From: Haloplanus sp. CK5-1
Lineage (GTDB): Archaea; Halobacteriota; Halobacteria; Halobacteriales; Haloferacaceae
Assembly (NCBI RefSeq): GCF_037201915.1
Contig: NZ_CP147505.1
Coordinates: forward strand, 2,542,001-2,606,000
Length of the DNA stretch: 64,000 nt
Reading direction: 5' to 3'
Shown here: positions 17,078 to 25,630 of the stretch, piece by piece
Position numbering within the stretch: position 1 is the stretch's first letter
Layout: every line of letters begins with the position of its first letter
Program-made: the position numbers and the translations under genes
Notes under the pieces: model-generated
Seen by the model: only the letters and a program-made list of their open reading frames with translations
Told to the model about the DNA's origin: nothing
The model's database searches: none

Positions 17078-17695
17078 ATGAGCGCTCCTGCAGATTCCAA
17101 AGTTCGTGCGAAAGTATGGCTCACTCCAGACCAAGTCGAAGTACTCCGATCGGCCTGTTACGCGACAGGTGCAGAGTATCTCCAACAACGCAACGAAGCC
17201 ATCATTGCGTTTACGTACGATACCGGACTTCGAGTCGGAGAACTCGTCCAAGTGGATATCTCACTGCTTCGGAGCAACAACTCGGAACTCTATCTGCCAA
17301 CAGAGATCCAGAAAGACTACCCCAACGAGAACTCGCCACCGCCGGTAACGCTCGAACTGGCGGACGATACTGCACGATTGCTGTCGGCCTACCTCACCAA
17401 TCGATGGAAGGAATCACCAGCGCTGTTCCCATCTCGTTCCTCAGACCGAATTTCCGAGCAGGGCGTCCGGAATATGCTTCACAAAGTGGCTGAAGCAGCA
17501 GCAGTGCGCCCATACAAAATTGACGGCAGTCGCGGTGATGCCGGTGACGTGACACCGCATGCGCTCCGACATGGTGTTGCCTACCGGATGATGAACGAAG
17601 AAGATGAGAACACGCTCTACGACGTCCGCAATCGGCTTCGTCACCGGAGTATCCAGACGACCGAACGGATCTATGATCACCTGCTGAAGGTCTAA
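17078..17695 (+). CDS. Catalytic-domain-only tyrosine recombinase (XerC/D-like)
   Basis: The 205-aa protein consists almost only of the tyrosine-recombinase catalytic domain. It has the first arginine in TGLRVGEL, the HxxR box HALRHG, a second His/Arg motif in LRHRSIQTTE and the nucleophile tyrosine in ERIYDHLL. The usual N-terminal core-binding domain is missing, and a shorter alternative start would only remove more. A TATA-like TATATAAA at 17056-17063 precedes it. The 12-8-12 repeat just upstream is a plausible substrate. Such short recombinases in archaea may resolve dimers or invert segments. Role inferred. Confidence 0.85.
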   Translation: MSAPADSKVRAKVWLTPDQVEVLRSACYATGAEYLQQRNEAIIAFTYDTGLRVGELVQVDISLLRSNNSELYLPTEIQKDYPNENSPPPVTLELADDTARLLSAYLTNRWKESPALFPSRSSDRISEQGVRNMLHKVAEAAAVRPYKIDGSRGDAGDVTPHALRHGVAYRMMNEEDENTLYDVRNRLRHRSIQTTERIYDHLLKV

Positions 17696-17824
17696 TCCGA
17701 CAATAGTACTGGCACAATGGCCTGAAATTCAGAAGGCACGCGAACTGGCTATACGGCTCCGTCTGAATCCAAATGACAGACACGGCAAGAACAAGTATCG
17801 CCCTCCCCGTAGCATACCAACGAG

Positions 17825-19234
17825 ATGCGTATCGCGTTCGATGATGGAACTCTCCTGATCGAAGACGCGCCTGACACCGTCCCCTATGCGGAGTGGGACG
17901 ACCGCGTTGACGAGTATCGAGCGCAAGCGCACCATTATCGAGCCCTGCGGGCGTGGGCCGGAGAAATCGACGGGCAAGCAACCTTGGACGAGGCCGCGGC
18001 AGCTGTGGAGACCGTCGATGACGCAGCACGGTCGTACCGTGACCTCCACCTGACACCCACGGTGTCTATCGAACCGCGCGACTATCAACAGGCCGCGTTA
18101 GCAGCCTGGACCGACCACAACCGCCGGGGGAGTGTCGTTCTTCCGACCGGCAGCGGGAAGACATTCCTGGCCGTCCAGGCTATCGCCGACGCCGGTGTGA
18201 GTTCCCTCGTCGTCGTCCCGACGATCGACCTCATGAACCAGTGGCATGCCACACTCACCAACGCCTTCGGTACGCAACTGCCGGACGGTGTCGGTGTCCT
18301 CGGCGGCGGCAGCCACACCGTGACCGACCTGACGGTAACGACGTACGATTCAGCGTATCGTTACATCAACGAGTACGGGGATCAATTCGGCCTGCTCGTC
18401 GTCGATGAGGTGCACCACCTGCCAGCGCCAACCTACCAGCAGATTCCCGAAATGACGATTGCTCCGTATCGACTCGGGCTCACCGCTACATACGAGCGGG
18501 CAGACGGGCAACACGAGGTCTTGGATGAGCTGATCGGCCCTGTCGTCTACGAAGAAGACGTCGATGAACTGGCGGGCGAGTATCTCAGCGAATACGAAAC
18601 GATCCATCTGCAGGTCGAACTCACCCCCGAGGAACGCGAGCGATACGACGAGGAGTACCAGATCTACCGCGACTACGTCGATACCCACGACTTCGACCTC
18701 TGGAAGGAGGAAGGCTATCAGGAGTTCCTCAAACGCACCTCGTACGACCCGCACGGACGGCGCGCGCTGATCGCCAAGCAGCGCGCCGAGGAAATCGCCC
18801 GCACTGCCGCGAAAAAACTCGATACGCTTGACAACCTTCTGAAACGCCATCACGACGACCGAACGATCATCTTCACCGCGAACAACGACTTCGCGTACGA
18901 CATTTCCAAAGAATTCGTTGTGCCGTGCATCACCCACCAGACCGATACGGACGAGCGCACCGACATCTTGGAGCGGTTCCGCACCGGCGAGTACTCGATG
19001 CTCGTCACCTCGCAAGTCCTTGACGAGGGCATCGACGTGCCAGCCGCGAACGTCGGCATCATTCTCTCGGGCAGTGCGTCGAAACGCCAGTACGCCCAAC
19101 GCCTTGGCCGTATCCTCCGGCCGACCGACGACCGGCAAGCCGCTCGCCTCTACGAGATCATTACTGACGAGACGATGGAGCAATACGTCTCCCAACACCG
19201 CCGACAGGGGGTATCCACCAGTGCTGACAGCTGA
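17825..19234 (+). CDS. XPB/Rad25-type SF2 helicase
   Basis: This 469-aa superfamily 2 DNA helicase has a short N-terminal damage-recognition-like domain. The Walker A box is LPTGSGKT (about residue 107), Walker B is VVDEVHHL (about 194), motif III is LTATYERADG and motif VI is QRLGRILRP (about 427). Archaeal XPB unwinds DNA near lesions and works with the nuclease Bax1, whose gene overlaps the end of this one by 14 bp. The pair is a complete XPB-Bax1 repair module, here in an accessory setting. The region between the two helicase lobes (RERYDEEYQIYRDYVD) contains the helical thumb-like insertion usual in XPB. Confidence 0.92.
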   Translation: MRIAFDDGTLLIEDAPDTVPYAEWDDRVDEYRAQAHHYRALRAWAGEIDGQATLDEAAAAVETVDDAARSYRDLHLTPTVSIEPRDYQQAALAAWTDHNRRGSVVLPTGSGKTFLAVQAIADAGVSSLVVVPTIDLMNQWHATLTNAFGTQLPDGVGVLGGGSHTVTDLTVTTYDSAYRYINEYGDQFGLLVVDEVHHLPAPTYQQIPEMTIAPYRLGLTATYERADGQHEVLDELIGPVVYEEDVDELAGEYLSEYETIHLQVELTPEERERYDEEYQIYRDYVDTHDFDLWKEEGYQEFLKRTSYDPHGRRALIAKQRAEEIARTAAKKLDTLDNLLKRHHDDRTIIFTANNDFAYDISKEFVVPCITHQTDTDERTDILERFRTGEYSMLVTSQVLDEGIDVPAANVGIILSGSASKRQYAQRLGRILRPTDDRQAARLYEIITDETMEQYVSQHRRQGVSTSADS

Positions 19235-20573
19235 CCTGGCCCGCTCGCGCCGGCGAAACGGAACGGTCTCGCCCCTGTTCATCGATCCCGACGACCAGCA
19301 GTATCGGGAGACAGCACAGGAGCTCATCCAGATCTTCGAAGACAATCTTGGGGAACCCAAAGGCGAGTTAGAAGAGACGATCGACCAACTCACAGTCGCG
19401 GATACGGATTACAAGATCATCCAGGGATTGGCGAAACTGTTGTATGACGAAAGCGAGTTCGCCACCGTCGCTGCCGCTGCTCCACGCGAGATTCGGCAGC
19501 GGTTATTCGAAAAGGCAAACGCGTCGTATCCCATTGTCCGACAACCGACTCTCGGTGAGGACACGCAGAAACTGGCGGTCTACAGTACTGTGGCCGATCA
19601 GCTCGGCATCTCGCTCGAAGAGTGCTATCAGGGGATGTATGCGGACCTTGCGGACAACAAGCGACTCGTTCGGTTCGGCGACCGCGTTGCCGACGCGTAT
19701 GAGGCATCGGACGACGGGACGACGACAACGCGACTGACAGGCGATAGCGAAGAATCCTACGCGGACGACACAGTCAGTGTCGAGTGGCTGCTCACACGGT
19801 ACAACCTCGCGCTAGCCCAAGCGGTGCTGTACGACGCGACGCGGATGCAGATTCGCGTGTGGGACCACTTCAGCACCGTGTTCAGTTACGTGAAGCTGTT
19901 CGGGTTGATGCATCGGATCTACCCCATTGACGAGACCGGGAATCGCGTCCCGAGTACGGACGTCGCAGATGGGTATGAAGCGATTTTGGATGGCCCCGCA
20001 TCGCTATTCTCGCAAACACAGAAATACGGAATCCGGATGGCGAATTTCCTCCCGGTATTGCCGTTATGCGACCGATGGGAGATGCACGCAGACATCCTCG
20101 CAGACGACGCCGGACCGCAGGATACGACGCTCTCCTTTGACCTCGACCACACTGACGGTCTCTCGTCGCATTATACTGCGCAGGACGACTTCGATAGCGA
20201 CGTGGAGCGCACGCTCGCCCGGAAATGGGATCGGGCAACCACGGAGTGGGACCTCGTCCGGGAAGATGACGTGCTGGATTTGGGCGCTGAGGTGATGCTT
20301 CCTGACTTCGCCCTCAAACACCCTGACGGGCGGCGGGCACTGCTGGAGATCGTCGGGTTCTGGACACCCGAGTATCTCGATGAGAAGCTGGCGAAGATCA
20401 GGAGCGCAGACCGGGACAATCTGCTCGTCGCGGTTTCCGAGCGGCTGGCCTGTTCAGCAGACGATTTCGCTGGCACGAGCGACCGCCTGCTCTGGTTCAA
20501 ATCCGGCATTCACGTCTATGACGTCGTTGACCTGGCCGAGGAGCACGCCGTTGACACAGCCCGCCGTCACTGA
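19221..20573 (+). CDS. Bax1 (DUF790) nuclease partner of XPB
   Basis: The 450-aa protein matches archaeal Bax1. The C-terminal nuclease core is visible as MLPDFALKHPDGRRALLEIVGFWTPEYL followed by a Lys (DEKLAKI), that is PD...E...K. In known XPB-Bax1 pairs Bax1 cuts DNA opened by the helicase. I chose the GTG at 19221, which overlaps the helicase stop by 14 bp and gives a sensible N-terminus (VLTADLARSRRRNG). The tight overlap implies translational coupling. No unusual residue loss was seen. Confidence 0.9.
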   Translation: MLTADLARSRRRNGTVSPLFIDPDDQQYRETAQELIQIFEDNLGEPKGELEETIDQLTVADTDYKIIQGLAKLLYDESEFATVAAAAPREIRQRLFEKANASYPIVRQPTLGEDTQKLAVYSTVADQLGISLEECYQGMYADLADNKRLVRFGDRVADAYEASDDGTTTTRLTGDSEESYADDTVSVEWLLTRYNLALAQAVLYDATRMQIRVWDHFSTVFSYVKLFGLMHRIYPIDETGNRVPSTDVADGYEAILDGPASLFSQTQKYGIRMANFLPVLPLCDRWEMHADILADDAGPQDTTLSFDLDHTDGLSSHYTAQDDFDSDVERTLARKWDRATTEWDLVREDDVLDLGAEVMLPDFALKHPDGRRALLEIVGFWTPEYLDEKLAKIRSADRDNLLVAVSERLACSADDFAGTSDRLLWFKSGIHVYDVVDLAEEHAVDTARRH

Positions 20574-20682
20574 TTGGGATTCCTGTCAGTCCTCGACCGT
20601 TCTACAAGGGTAGGTTTCCACGAGCCCGGGAGTGCCAAGCCAGAACCAAGCGACTAACCTCATCTCACGCGTGGGGTCACCT

Positions 20683-21177
20683 ATGAAACTCCGATACTAC
20701 GCTGACGCCGATATTCGTGAGCACCACGAACACGTGCTCCGACTGTTGCGGAGGCTCCACGATGACCACGGCATCGATGTGGAGATCGATCGGATCGACG
20801 AGCAACACGGTCAGATCACGGAGTTCCCTGGCGAGGTGCGGTCTGCGACGCCAGAAGCCGTCTACGAACGTGACCTCAAACGGAATCGTGCTCTGAACCA
20901 GTCCATCGAGCCGACCCCGTCGGAAGGCTTCAAACGGTACGGGAAGCTCGACATCGCCGGCAACGTCGCACTCGTCGATGATGAGGGTACCGTCCAGTGG
21001 GCTTCGACGCTGCCAGGCTATGCTGACGGCTACGGACCAGGTGTTGAAGACCAGACTGCGATGGACTTCCTGGAAAATATCGCCACCGCACCGAGCAATC
21101 GCTTCTGTGTCGAGTGTCTCCACTTGCTGGACGGTGACGAACGCTTCTGTCCGAACTGTGGCTCAGAACTCCGGTAA
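20683..21177 (+). CDS. Hypothetical protein with C-terminal zinc ribbon
   Basis: The 164-aa protein begins MKLRYYADADIREHHEHVL, a segment reminiscent of a thioredoxin-like or ferredoxin-like fold. It ends in a zinc ribbon (CVECLHLLDGDERFCPNCG). It follows the XPB-Bax1 pair by about 110 bp on the same strand. I do not know the family. The ATG at 20683 was preferred to the upstream in-frame start, which would add non-acidic residues. A helper or regulator of the repair pair is possible but not shown. Confidence 0.6.
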   Translation: MKLRYYADADIREHHEHVLRLLRRLHDDHGIDVEIDRIDEQHGQITEFPGEVRSATPEAVYERDLKRNRALNQSIEPTPSEGFKRYGKLDIAGNVALVDDEGTVQWASTLPGYADGYGPGVEDQTAMDFLENIATAPSNRFCVECLHLLDGDERFCPNCGSELR

Positions 21178-21186
21178 CGGGTGCCC

Positions 21187-21426
21187 TTAGAGCTCTTCAA
21201 GTCGGCCAACATACCGTTCACGGTCGAACATCTCGGTTTCCGCCATCATCTCGTGGATTTCTTCGAGGAGGATGGTCCCCACCGTGTCGATTGCCTTCTC
21301 TCTGCTGTGCCCTTGCTCCATCAAGCGGTCCACCGCGTGGTTGACTTCTGCCAGCTCGGATTGCTGGAGCTGTCGTTCGACGACTGCTCGGATTTCGTCC
21401 CCGAGTTGGTCGTTTGTCTCACGCAT
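21187..21426 (-). CDS. Small helical protein
   Basis: This 79-aa acidic protein is nearly all helix. Its layout (VDRLMEQGHSREKAIDTVGTILLEE, MFDRERYVGRLEEL) resembles short DUF1841-like proteins, though the assignment is tentative. It is convergent with the zinc-ribbon gene, their stop codons about 9 bp apart. Confidence 0.55.
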   Translation of the reverse strand: MRETNDQLGDEIRAVVERQLQQSELAEVNHAVDRLMEQGHSREKAIDTVGTILLEEIHEMMAETEMFDRERYVGRLEEL

Positions 21427-21497
21427 CGGTCACCACCTACTCGGCATTCTACGCGTCCACTCGTATCAATCTCAAGGACACTCGACACGGGTGCGCT

Positions 21498-21923
21498 TCA
21501 GTCGTAGTAACTCAGCCGCTCTACTACCTCCGCGAAAGCGACATTTTCGCGCACGTCAGTAATTTCGACAGTGGCACGTTCACCCTGTTCAGTGTCGGGG
21601 ACAATCACGACGAATCCCCGCTCAACACGGGTGATTCCGTCCCCCTGGTCGCCAATGTCCTCTATTTCGACGGTGCGCTGTTCGCCTTCCTCGACCGGTG
21701 GTTCTGGTGGGTCACGTTCACGTTGGGCGTTGTCATTAGTGCCGCTGGTTTCATCGCTTGATGAGGACGGCGATGGTGATGACAGAAGCACCACTCGATA
21801 CGTCTCACCCGCTCGAATGTCGCCAAGCAGAATTTCTTGCTCAGGGACTTCGACAACATAAGACCCGTCGCGCTCTTCGACAGTGGCAGAAAACAGACAG
21901 CGAAGTTGCTCTGAGATCTCCAT
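21498..21923 (-). CDS. TRAM-domain protein
   Basis: The last 60 of 141 residues form a TRAM domain (VEIEDIGDQGDGITRVERGFVVIV...VEITDVRENVAFAEVV), a small beta-barrel that binds RNA. In archaea, free-standing TRAM proteins act as RNA chaperones. The N-terminal 50 residues form another small beta-rich unit, and a Ser/Glu/Pro-rich acidic linker joins the two parts. The gene stands between two small minus-strand genes. Confidence 0.85.
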   Translation of the reverse strand: MEISEQLRCLFSATVEERDGSYVVEVPEQEILLGDIRAGETYRVVLLSSPSPSSSSDETSGTNDNAQRERDPPEPPVEEGEQRTVEIEDIGDQGDGITRVERGFVVIVPDTEQGERATVEITDVRENVAFAEVVERLSYYD

Positions 21924-21980
21924 TTGTAGCCCGTACCCCGGATTACATGACTGAGACCATTTGACTCTACTGTCTCCGAA

Positions 21981-22133
21981 CTACTCCGGTGCCACAACGT
22001 CTTCGCAGTCCGGGGATTCCGCCCATATCCCTGTTTGACCGTCTTCTTTCTCGTACTCAACAAGAAGCCACGCAGTAGGGAGACGCTTGCCGCACTCCGG
22101 ACAGCGACCGAGAGACGCTTCGTCTGTACTCAT
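21981..22133 (-). CDS. Small zinc-ribbon protein
   Basis: This 50-aa protein (MSTDEASLGRCPECG start) carries CPECG and one later Cys (SPDCEDV). It is of the very common haloarchaeal short zinc-ribbon class. The ATG at 22133 was preferred to the longer frame because it gives the usual short acidic N-terminus. Confidence 0.6.
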   Translation of the reverse strand: MSTDEASLGRCPECGKRLPTAWLLVEYEKEDGQTGIWAESPDCEDVVAPE

Positions 22134-22296
22134 CGAAAGGGGGATGGAAGGAGCGTGTGACACATTCCTTCCATGCAAATTCTAGCCGCCGTGTGACCTA
22201 AGCCTTTGGTGGCCTTGCGGATCGAACACACCGAATTTCCACTGAAATCGATCCAACAACAGCATTAACTCACAGCCACCGGAACATCGAACACGC

Positions 22297-22452
22297 ATGG
22301 GTGTCCGTGCCGTACTCGCTCGGCTGCTTTCGGGTGATGATACGGAGATCGTCGTCGAGTGCCGTCGGTGTGGCGCAAATCTCCCACAGAATGCAGACGA
22401 ATGTCTTCAATGTGGGTCAGAGGAGATTGGGCGGTACACTATTTCGAAGTGA
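22297..22452 (+). CDS. Very small zinc-ribbon protein
   Basis: A 51-aa frame starts MGVRAVLARLLSGDD and carries CRRCGANLPQNADECLQCG, a complete four-cysteine ribbon of CxxC...CxxC type. The acidic composition and intact cysteines support a real gene. Function unknown. Confidence 0.65.
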   Translation: MGVRAVLARLLSGDDTEIVVECRRCGANLPQNADECLQCGSEEIGRYTISK

Positions 22453-22893
22453 CTATCCCACTGTTCGGGAGTCGGGTCGCCAGCCCTCCGGCACGACACC
22501 CCCCGAGCGGTTGATCTCGTTTCGAACGTATCTGCTGCTAGTGTACGGCCCTGAAGGCACCCTTCACCGTGACTGGAGTCTCATTCCCGCCGATGTCGAA
22601 GTCTGACGAGCAGATCGGCGGTACACCGGTTATTGCGTTGTGATACGGCGATGCACTCTTGACCAGTCGCTGCTGATCGGTTGGAGTTAGGAAGGAGTCA
22701 TTGGCAGGGTGGTTGGGTTACAAACGGAGGAACCTACAGGGCCGTGTCTGCTGACGTGGCCTCCAGCTTTTCCAAACAGTGACAACGCTGCGGCGGCGTT
22801 GTTGGCAGCTTTGAGACGAAGGATGACTGCCTCGTATTCCGTCGGTGTGGCAATCGTGGCGGCACGGTCGATGTGACGCTCTGGTAGACGTTC
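22453..22893. other. Mostly non-coding; possible gene tail at the IS junction
   Basis: No complete gene is seen. On the minus strand, 22893-22687 is open in a frame reading ERLPERHIDRAATIATP..., which looks protein-like. A stop lies just beyond the IS on the other side, so this is at best an old fragment. Confidence 0.35.
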
Positions 22894-23962
22894 GAGGGTG
22901 TCATAGAACTCTTCTCACACCGTGATGATTGTGCTTCCCGGATTGTCTCCGCGTTCGTAGTTGGTGATTGCGACGACGAGGCGCAGACACAACGCGAGGA
23001 ACACCTGCGCTCGTGCATGGACGCGGCCTCGGGCGTGCGTTCGCCCGAGGCCGCAGCCCTTGACTGATTCGTTGGTTCGTTCGACGCCACTCCGGCGGTT
23101 GTACGTCTCGTCTAGCGTTGATTGCTTCAGCTGAACGTCGTTGCTGTGTTTTTCAATGCGGTCTTCTACCCTGTACTCGATATCTTTCGGGTCGTCGGTG
23201 TTTCGTGGATTGTACGGAGCGACTGGCACGACCCCTGCGGCCAGCAGGTGGTCGTGCCAGTCGAGCGTGTCGTAGGCACTGTCTCCAAGCATCCACATCG
23301 GTTTCCCGACGGCGAGCGCGTCACGCGTGACGCGCATCGCCGTCTCTTCTGGTGCTTGTTTGCTCTCGGTGAACTCGGCTGCAATCGGGATCTTTTGCCC
23401 GGTTGAGACGATCGTGCAGCCGTAGCCGTAGTAGTACTCGTCATCGGTTGGATCATAGCACTTCGATGCGTCTGGATCGGCGGGCATCGCTCTCACGTCG
23501 GTTGAATCGATAGAATACGTCAAGTCGAGCAGGCCCCGCAAGGCGGCCTGCTCGACGAGATGGTCGAAGACCCGGTCAACAACGTGCTCAAGATCAGTGA
23601 GGAATCGATCGACCGCGTCTCTCGACGGCGGTCGATCGAAGCTACAGCTGAGCCAGACAACGGTGTTGTTCAGTTCTCGTGCAACCGGACGGATACCGTA
23701 GATGTTCTTGTAATAGCAATGGAGAAAGCCACGCATCATCTCGGGCGGCTCAAGATCTCGTGTTCGCCCCGTCTCCGCCGGGGCGAACACGTCGAACCCT
23801 TCAAGAAACTCGAAGGAGAGGTGCTCGAACAACGCCAACGTCTCCGTTTCCACGGCATTGAAGAACGATTCTACCGAAGGATCATCTTGCAGGGTCGCTG
23901 AACGCATTCCACCTCAGCGTTCACCCTGCTCTTTGGTATGCGAACTGTTCTATGACACCCTC
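22894..23962 (-). mobile_element. 1069-bp DDE insertion sequence, copy 3
   Basis: Same ends as the other copies, with an 8-bp duplication AGACGTTC (22886-22893 and 23963-23970). It is inserted between the small zinc-ribbon genes and the phosphatase gene. Confidence 0.97.
22915..23907 (-). CDS. DDE transposase (330 aa), copy 3
   Basis: Intact transposase of the Met-Arg variant, identical in protein sequence to copies 2 and 4. The 13-bp inverted repeat over the GCGLGRTHARGR codons is also present here. Confidence 0.95.
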   Translation of the reverse strand: MRSATLQDDPSVESFFNAVETETLALFEHLSFEFLEGFDVFAPAETGRTRDLEPPEMMRGFLHCYYKNIYGIRPVARELNNTVVWLSCSFDRPPSRDAVDRFLTDLEHVVDRVFDHLVEQAALRGLLDLTYSIDSTDVRAMPADPDASKCYDPTDDEYYYGYGCTIVSTGQKIPIAAEFTESKQAPEETAMRVTRDALAVGKPMWMLGDSAYDTLDWHDHLLAAGVVPVAPYNPRNTDDPKDIEYRVEDRIEKHSNDVQLKQSTLDETYNRRSGVERTNESVKGCGLGRTHARGRVHARAQVFLALCLRLVVAITNYERGDNPGSTIITV

Positions 23963-24014
23963 AGACGTTCATGTATCTCCGGACGCTACCTCTCCTCCTT
24001 TCGGAAGGTCGTGA

Positions 24015-24455
24015 TCAACTGGTTGAAAATGCATCTGCTCCACGCTGGTAGACAGCGTGCGCCTGCCGAATCAACGCGTCATGTGGGTCAGCTTCAGGCC
24101 GTCGGGTCAGTATCTGTTGGAATGCCGCCTCCAATTCGCTGTCTCTGTGGAGGGCCAGTGCGGCCGCAGCGACCGCAGGACTGCGGGACGCGCCGGCCGA
24201 ACAGTGGAGGAGTGTCTTCTCGCCGGCAGCAAGTTGAGACACAACCGCATCAACTGCCGTCTCAAACGCGTCTTGACTGTTCTGTGGGCCATCCATCATC
24301 GGGACCTCCACGAGCGTCAGTTCGGCTGGCACGTTCCCGGCGTGGTTGGTGGCCGTTAGTGAGACAATCACTTCGATCTCGTGTGCGCGGAGCGTTGACT
24401 CGTCGGTGGCATCCGCAGCGGTCCCGACGAACAGGTTCTGTGCGACTTCCTCCAT
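24015..24455 (-). CDS. Dual-specificity protein phosphatase-like
   Basis: The 146-aa protein has the phosphatase signature HCSAGASRSP (Cys nucleophile and Arg of the CX5R loop). A general-acid candidate Asp lies upstream in VPMMDGPQNS. Length and the N-terminal strand (LFVGTAADATDES) fit compact archaeal/bacterial dual-specificity phosphatases, which remove phosphate from Ser/Thr/Tyr residues in the cytoplasm. It lies 9 bp after the SIMPL-domain gene and is probably co-transcribed. Copy 3 of the IS lies just downstream, so its 3' region may be altered. Confidence 0.85.
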   Translation of the reverse strand: MEEVAQNLFVGTAADATDESTLRAHEIEVIVSLTATNHAGNVPAELTLVEVPMMDGPQNSQDAFETAVDAVVSQLAAGEKTLLHCSAGASRSPAVAAAALALHRDSELEAAFQQILTRRPEADPHDALIRQAHAVYQRGADAFSTS

Positions 24456-24464
24456 CCGCCGTCG

Positions 24465-25082
24465 TCACTCCTCCGTGAGCTCGTAGACGACCTCGACTCG
24501 TTCCGACACCGCGATCGGTGTTGGAGAGAGATCAGCGTCGGGCCCGTCCAGCGCGTCCTCAACGATACGTTCCATACCAGTCGCCCCATCAACGTCTTGG
24601 GTGGTCACGTTCTGGACGTCTCCGACCGCCAGCTGTTCAGCAGCAGCGAGGCGTTCAGCCTTCTGACGGGCACGCTCCATCGCGGCCGTCAGCGCATCAT
24701 CCTGGAGTTGCTGGCGCTCTTGGTCGTGGATCTGAAACTGAACCGTTTCGACCGTGCCACCAGCGTCGGTCACGTCCGCGACAACGGATTCGGCTGTCTC
24801 TGGTACACACTTGAGACGGAGGCGTCCTGTGGCCTGATACCGTGCGTCGATATCGGGACCAAACGGTTCCGTGGCATCCGCAACCTGGAGGTCTACGGTC
24901 TGGATGTGGTCTGCCGAGACTGCTGTGACCGTGTCCCGAATCGTGGCCACTCGGTCACGGGCCTGTGCCAAGGCGGCGGTCGCCTCGCCGCCCTCTGCTT
25001 TCACGTTTGCTTCGACTGTCGCCAGTTCCGGAGTCGTCTCGCTGCGAGCGGTCGCCTCCGTCGTGATGGTGCGGTTGGTCAT
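24465..25082 (-). CDS. SIMPL-domain (DUF541) protein
   Basis: The 205-aa protein fits the SIMPL/DUF541 family throughout: alternating strands and helices (ATTPE...VEANVKAEGGEATAALAQARDRVATIRD, IHDQERQQLQDDALTAAMERARQKAERLA). Members form periplasmic or cytoplasmic oligomers of unclear role. No signal peptide is visible, so it is probably cytoplasmic. It leads an operon with the phosphatase. Confidence 0.85.
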   Translation of the reverse strand: MTNRTITTEATARSETTPELATVEANVKAEGGEATAALAQARDRVATIRDTVTAVSADHIQTVDLQVADATEPFGPDIDARYQATGRLRLKCVPETAESVVADVTDAGGTVETVQFQIHDQERQQLQDDALTAAMERARQKAERLAAAEQLAVGDVQNVTTQDVDGATGMERIVEDALDGPDADLSPTPIAVSERVEVVYELTEE

Positions 25083-25357
25083 GACTGCGCCGTTGCTTCG
25101 TCATTTCGGCGCACGACTGATGAATCCCCGTCAGACACCCACATAATTCGAATTCGGAGCTGGAAACGGGTGCAGGCGCTTGTCGAAGCTAGTGACACAG
25201 CGGTCTCTGGCTGTCAATTGGTTAGTGGAGGAGTGCAAGACAGCGAGATGGGAGTCAGCAGGCCACCCTCGTTTTATGAAGCTGTAATCATCTCATTTCA
25301 AGCAACTGTTCAGTACTCATGCATAGATTACTACCCACGCGTGCCATACCGTGGTGT

Positions 25358-25513
25358 ATGTTCATCCGCGATTCGGATGGGGTCTGGCATCACGAAGAGT
25401 GCAGTCTCGTGACGGTGCGCGTTGGGAACGATCGTAATCAGTGTGCTGATCTTGATCCTGAGATGCCAGGCGACTGGTGTGAACACTGTCTTCCCGATCC
25501 AGCCGACCGATAA
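25358..25513 (+). CDS. Small Cys/His protein
   Basis: This 51-aa acidic frame (MFIRDSDGVWHHEECS) contains HHEEC, NQCADL and CEHCL, a possible zinc site. Short proteins of this layout are common in haloarchaea. The start was chosen as the ATG closest to the acidic body. Confidence 0.5.
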   Translation: MFIRDSDGVWHHEECSLVTVRVGNDRNQCADLDPEMPGDWCEHCLPDPADR

Positions 25514-25630
25514 TTTCGGTGGTCGCCCGATGACTATTGCGCGCTATCCGCCACCAGTTCATGAACCATCTCCGGCCAAGAGACATCGGAGCAATAATTT
25601 TCGCCCGCAATCTCGTATGCGAGAGACAAG

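Noticed and set aside
18918-19220. A longer start for Bax1 inside the helicase gene
   Set aside because: The residues before 19221 are a shadow frame of the helicase with no protein-like character.
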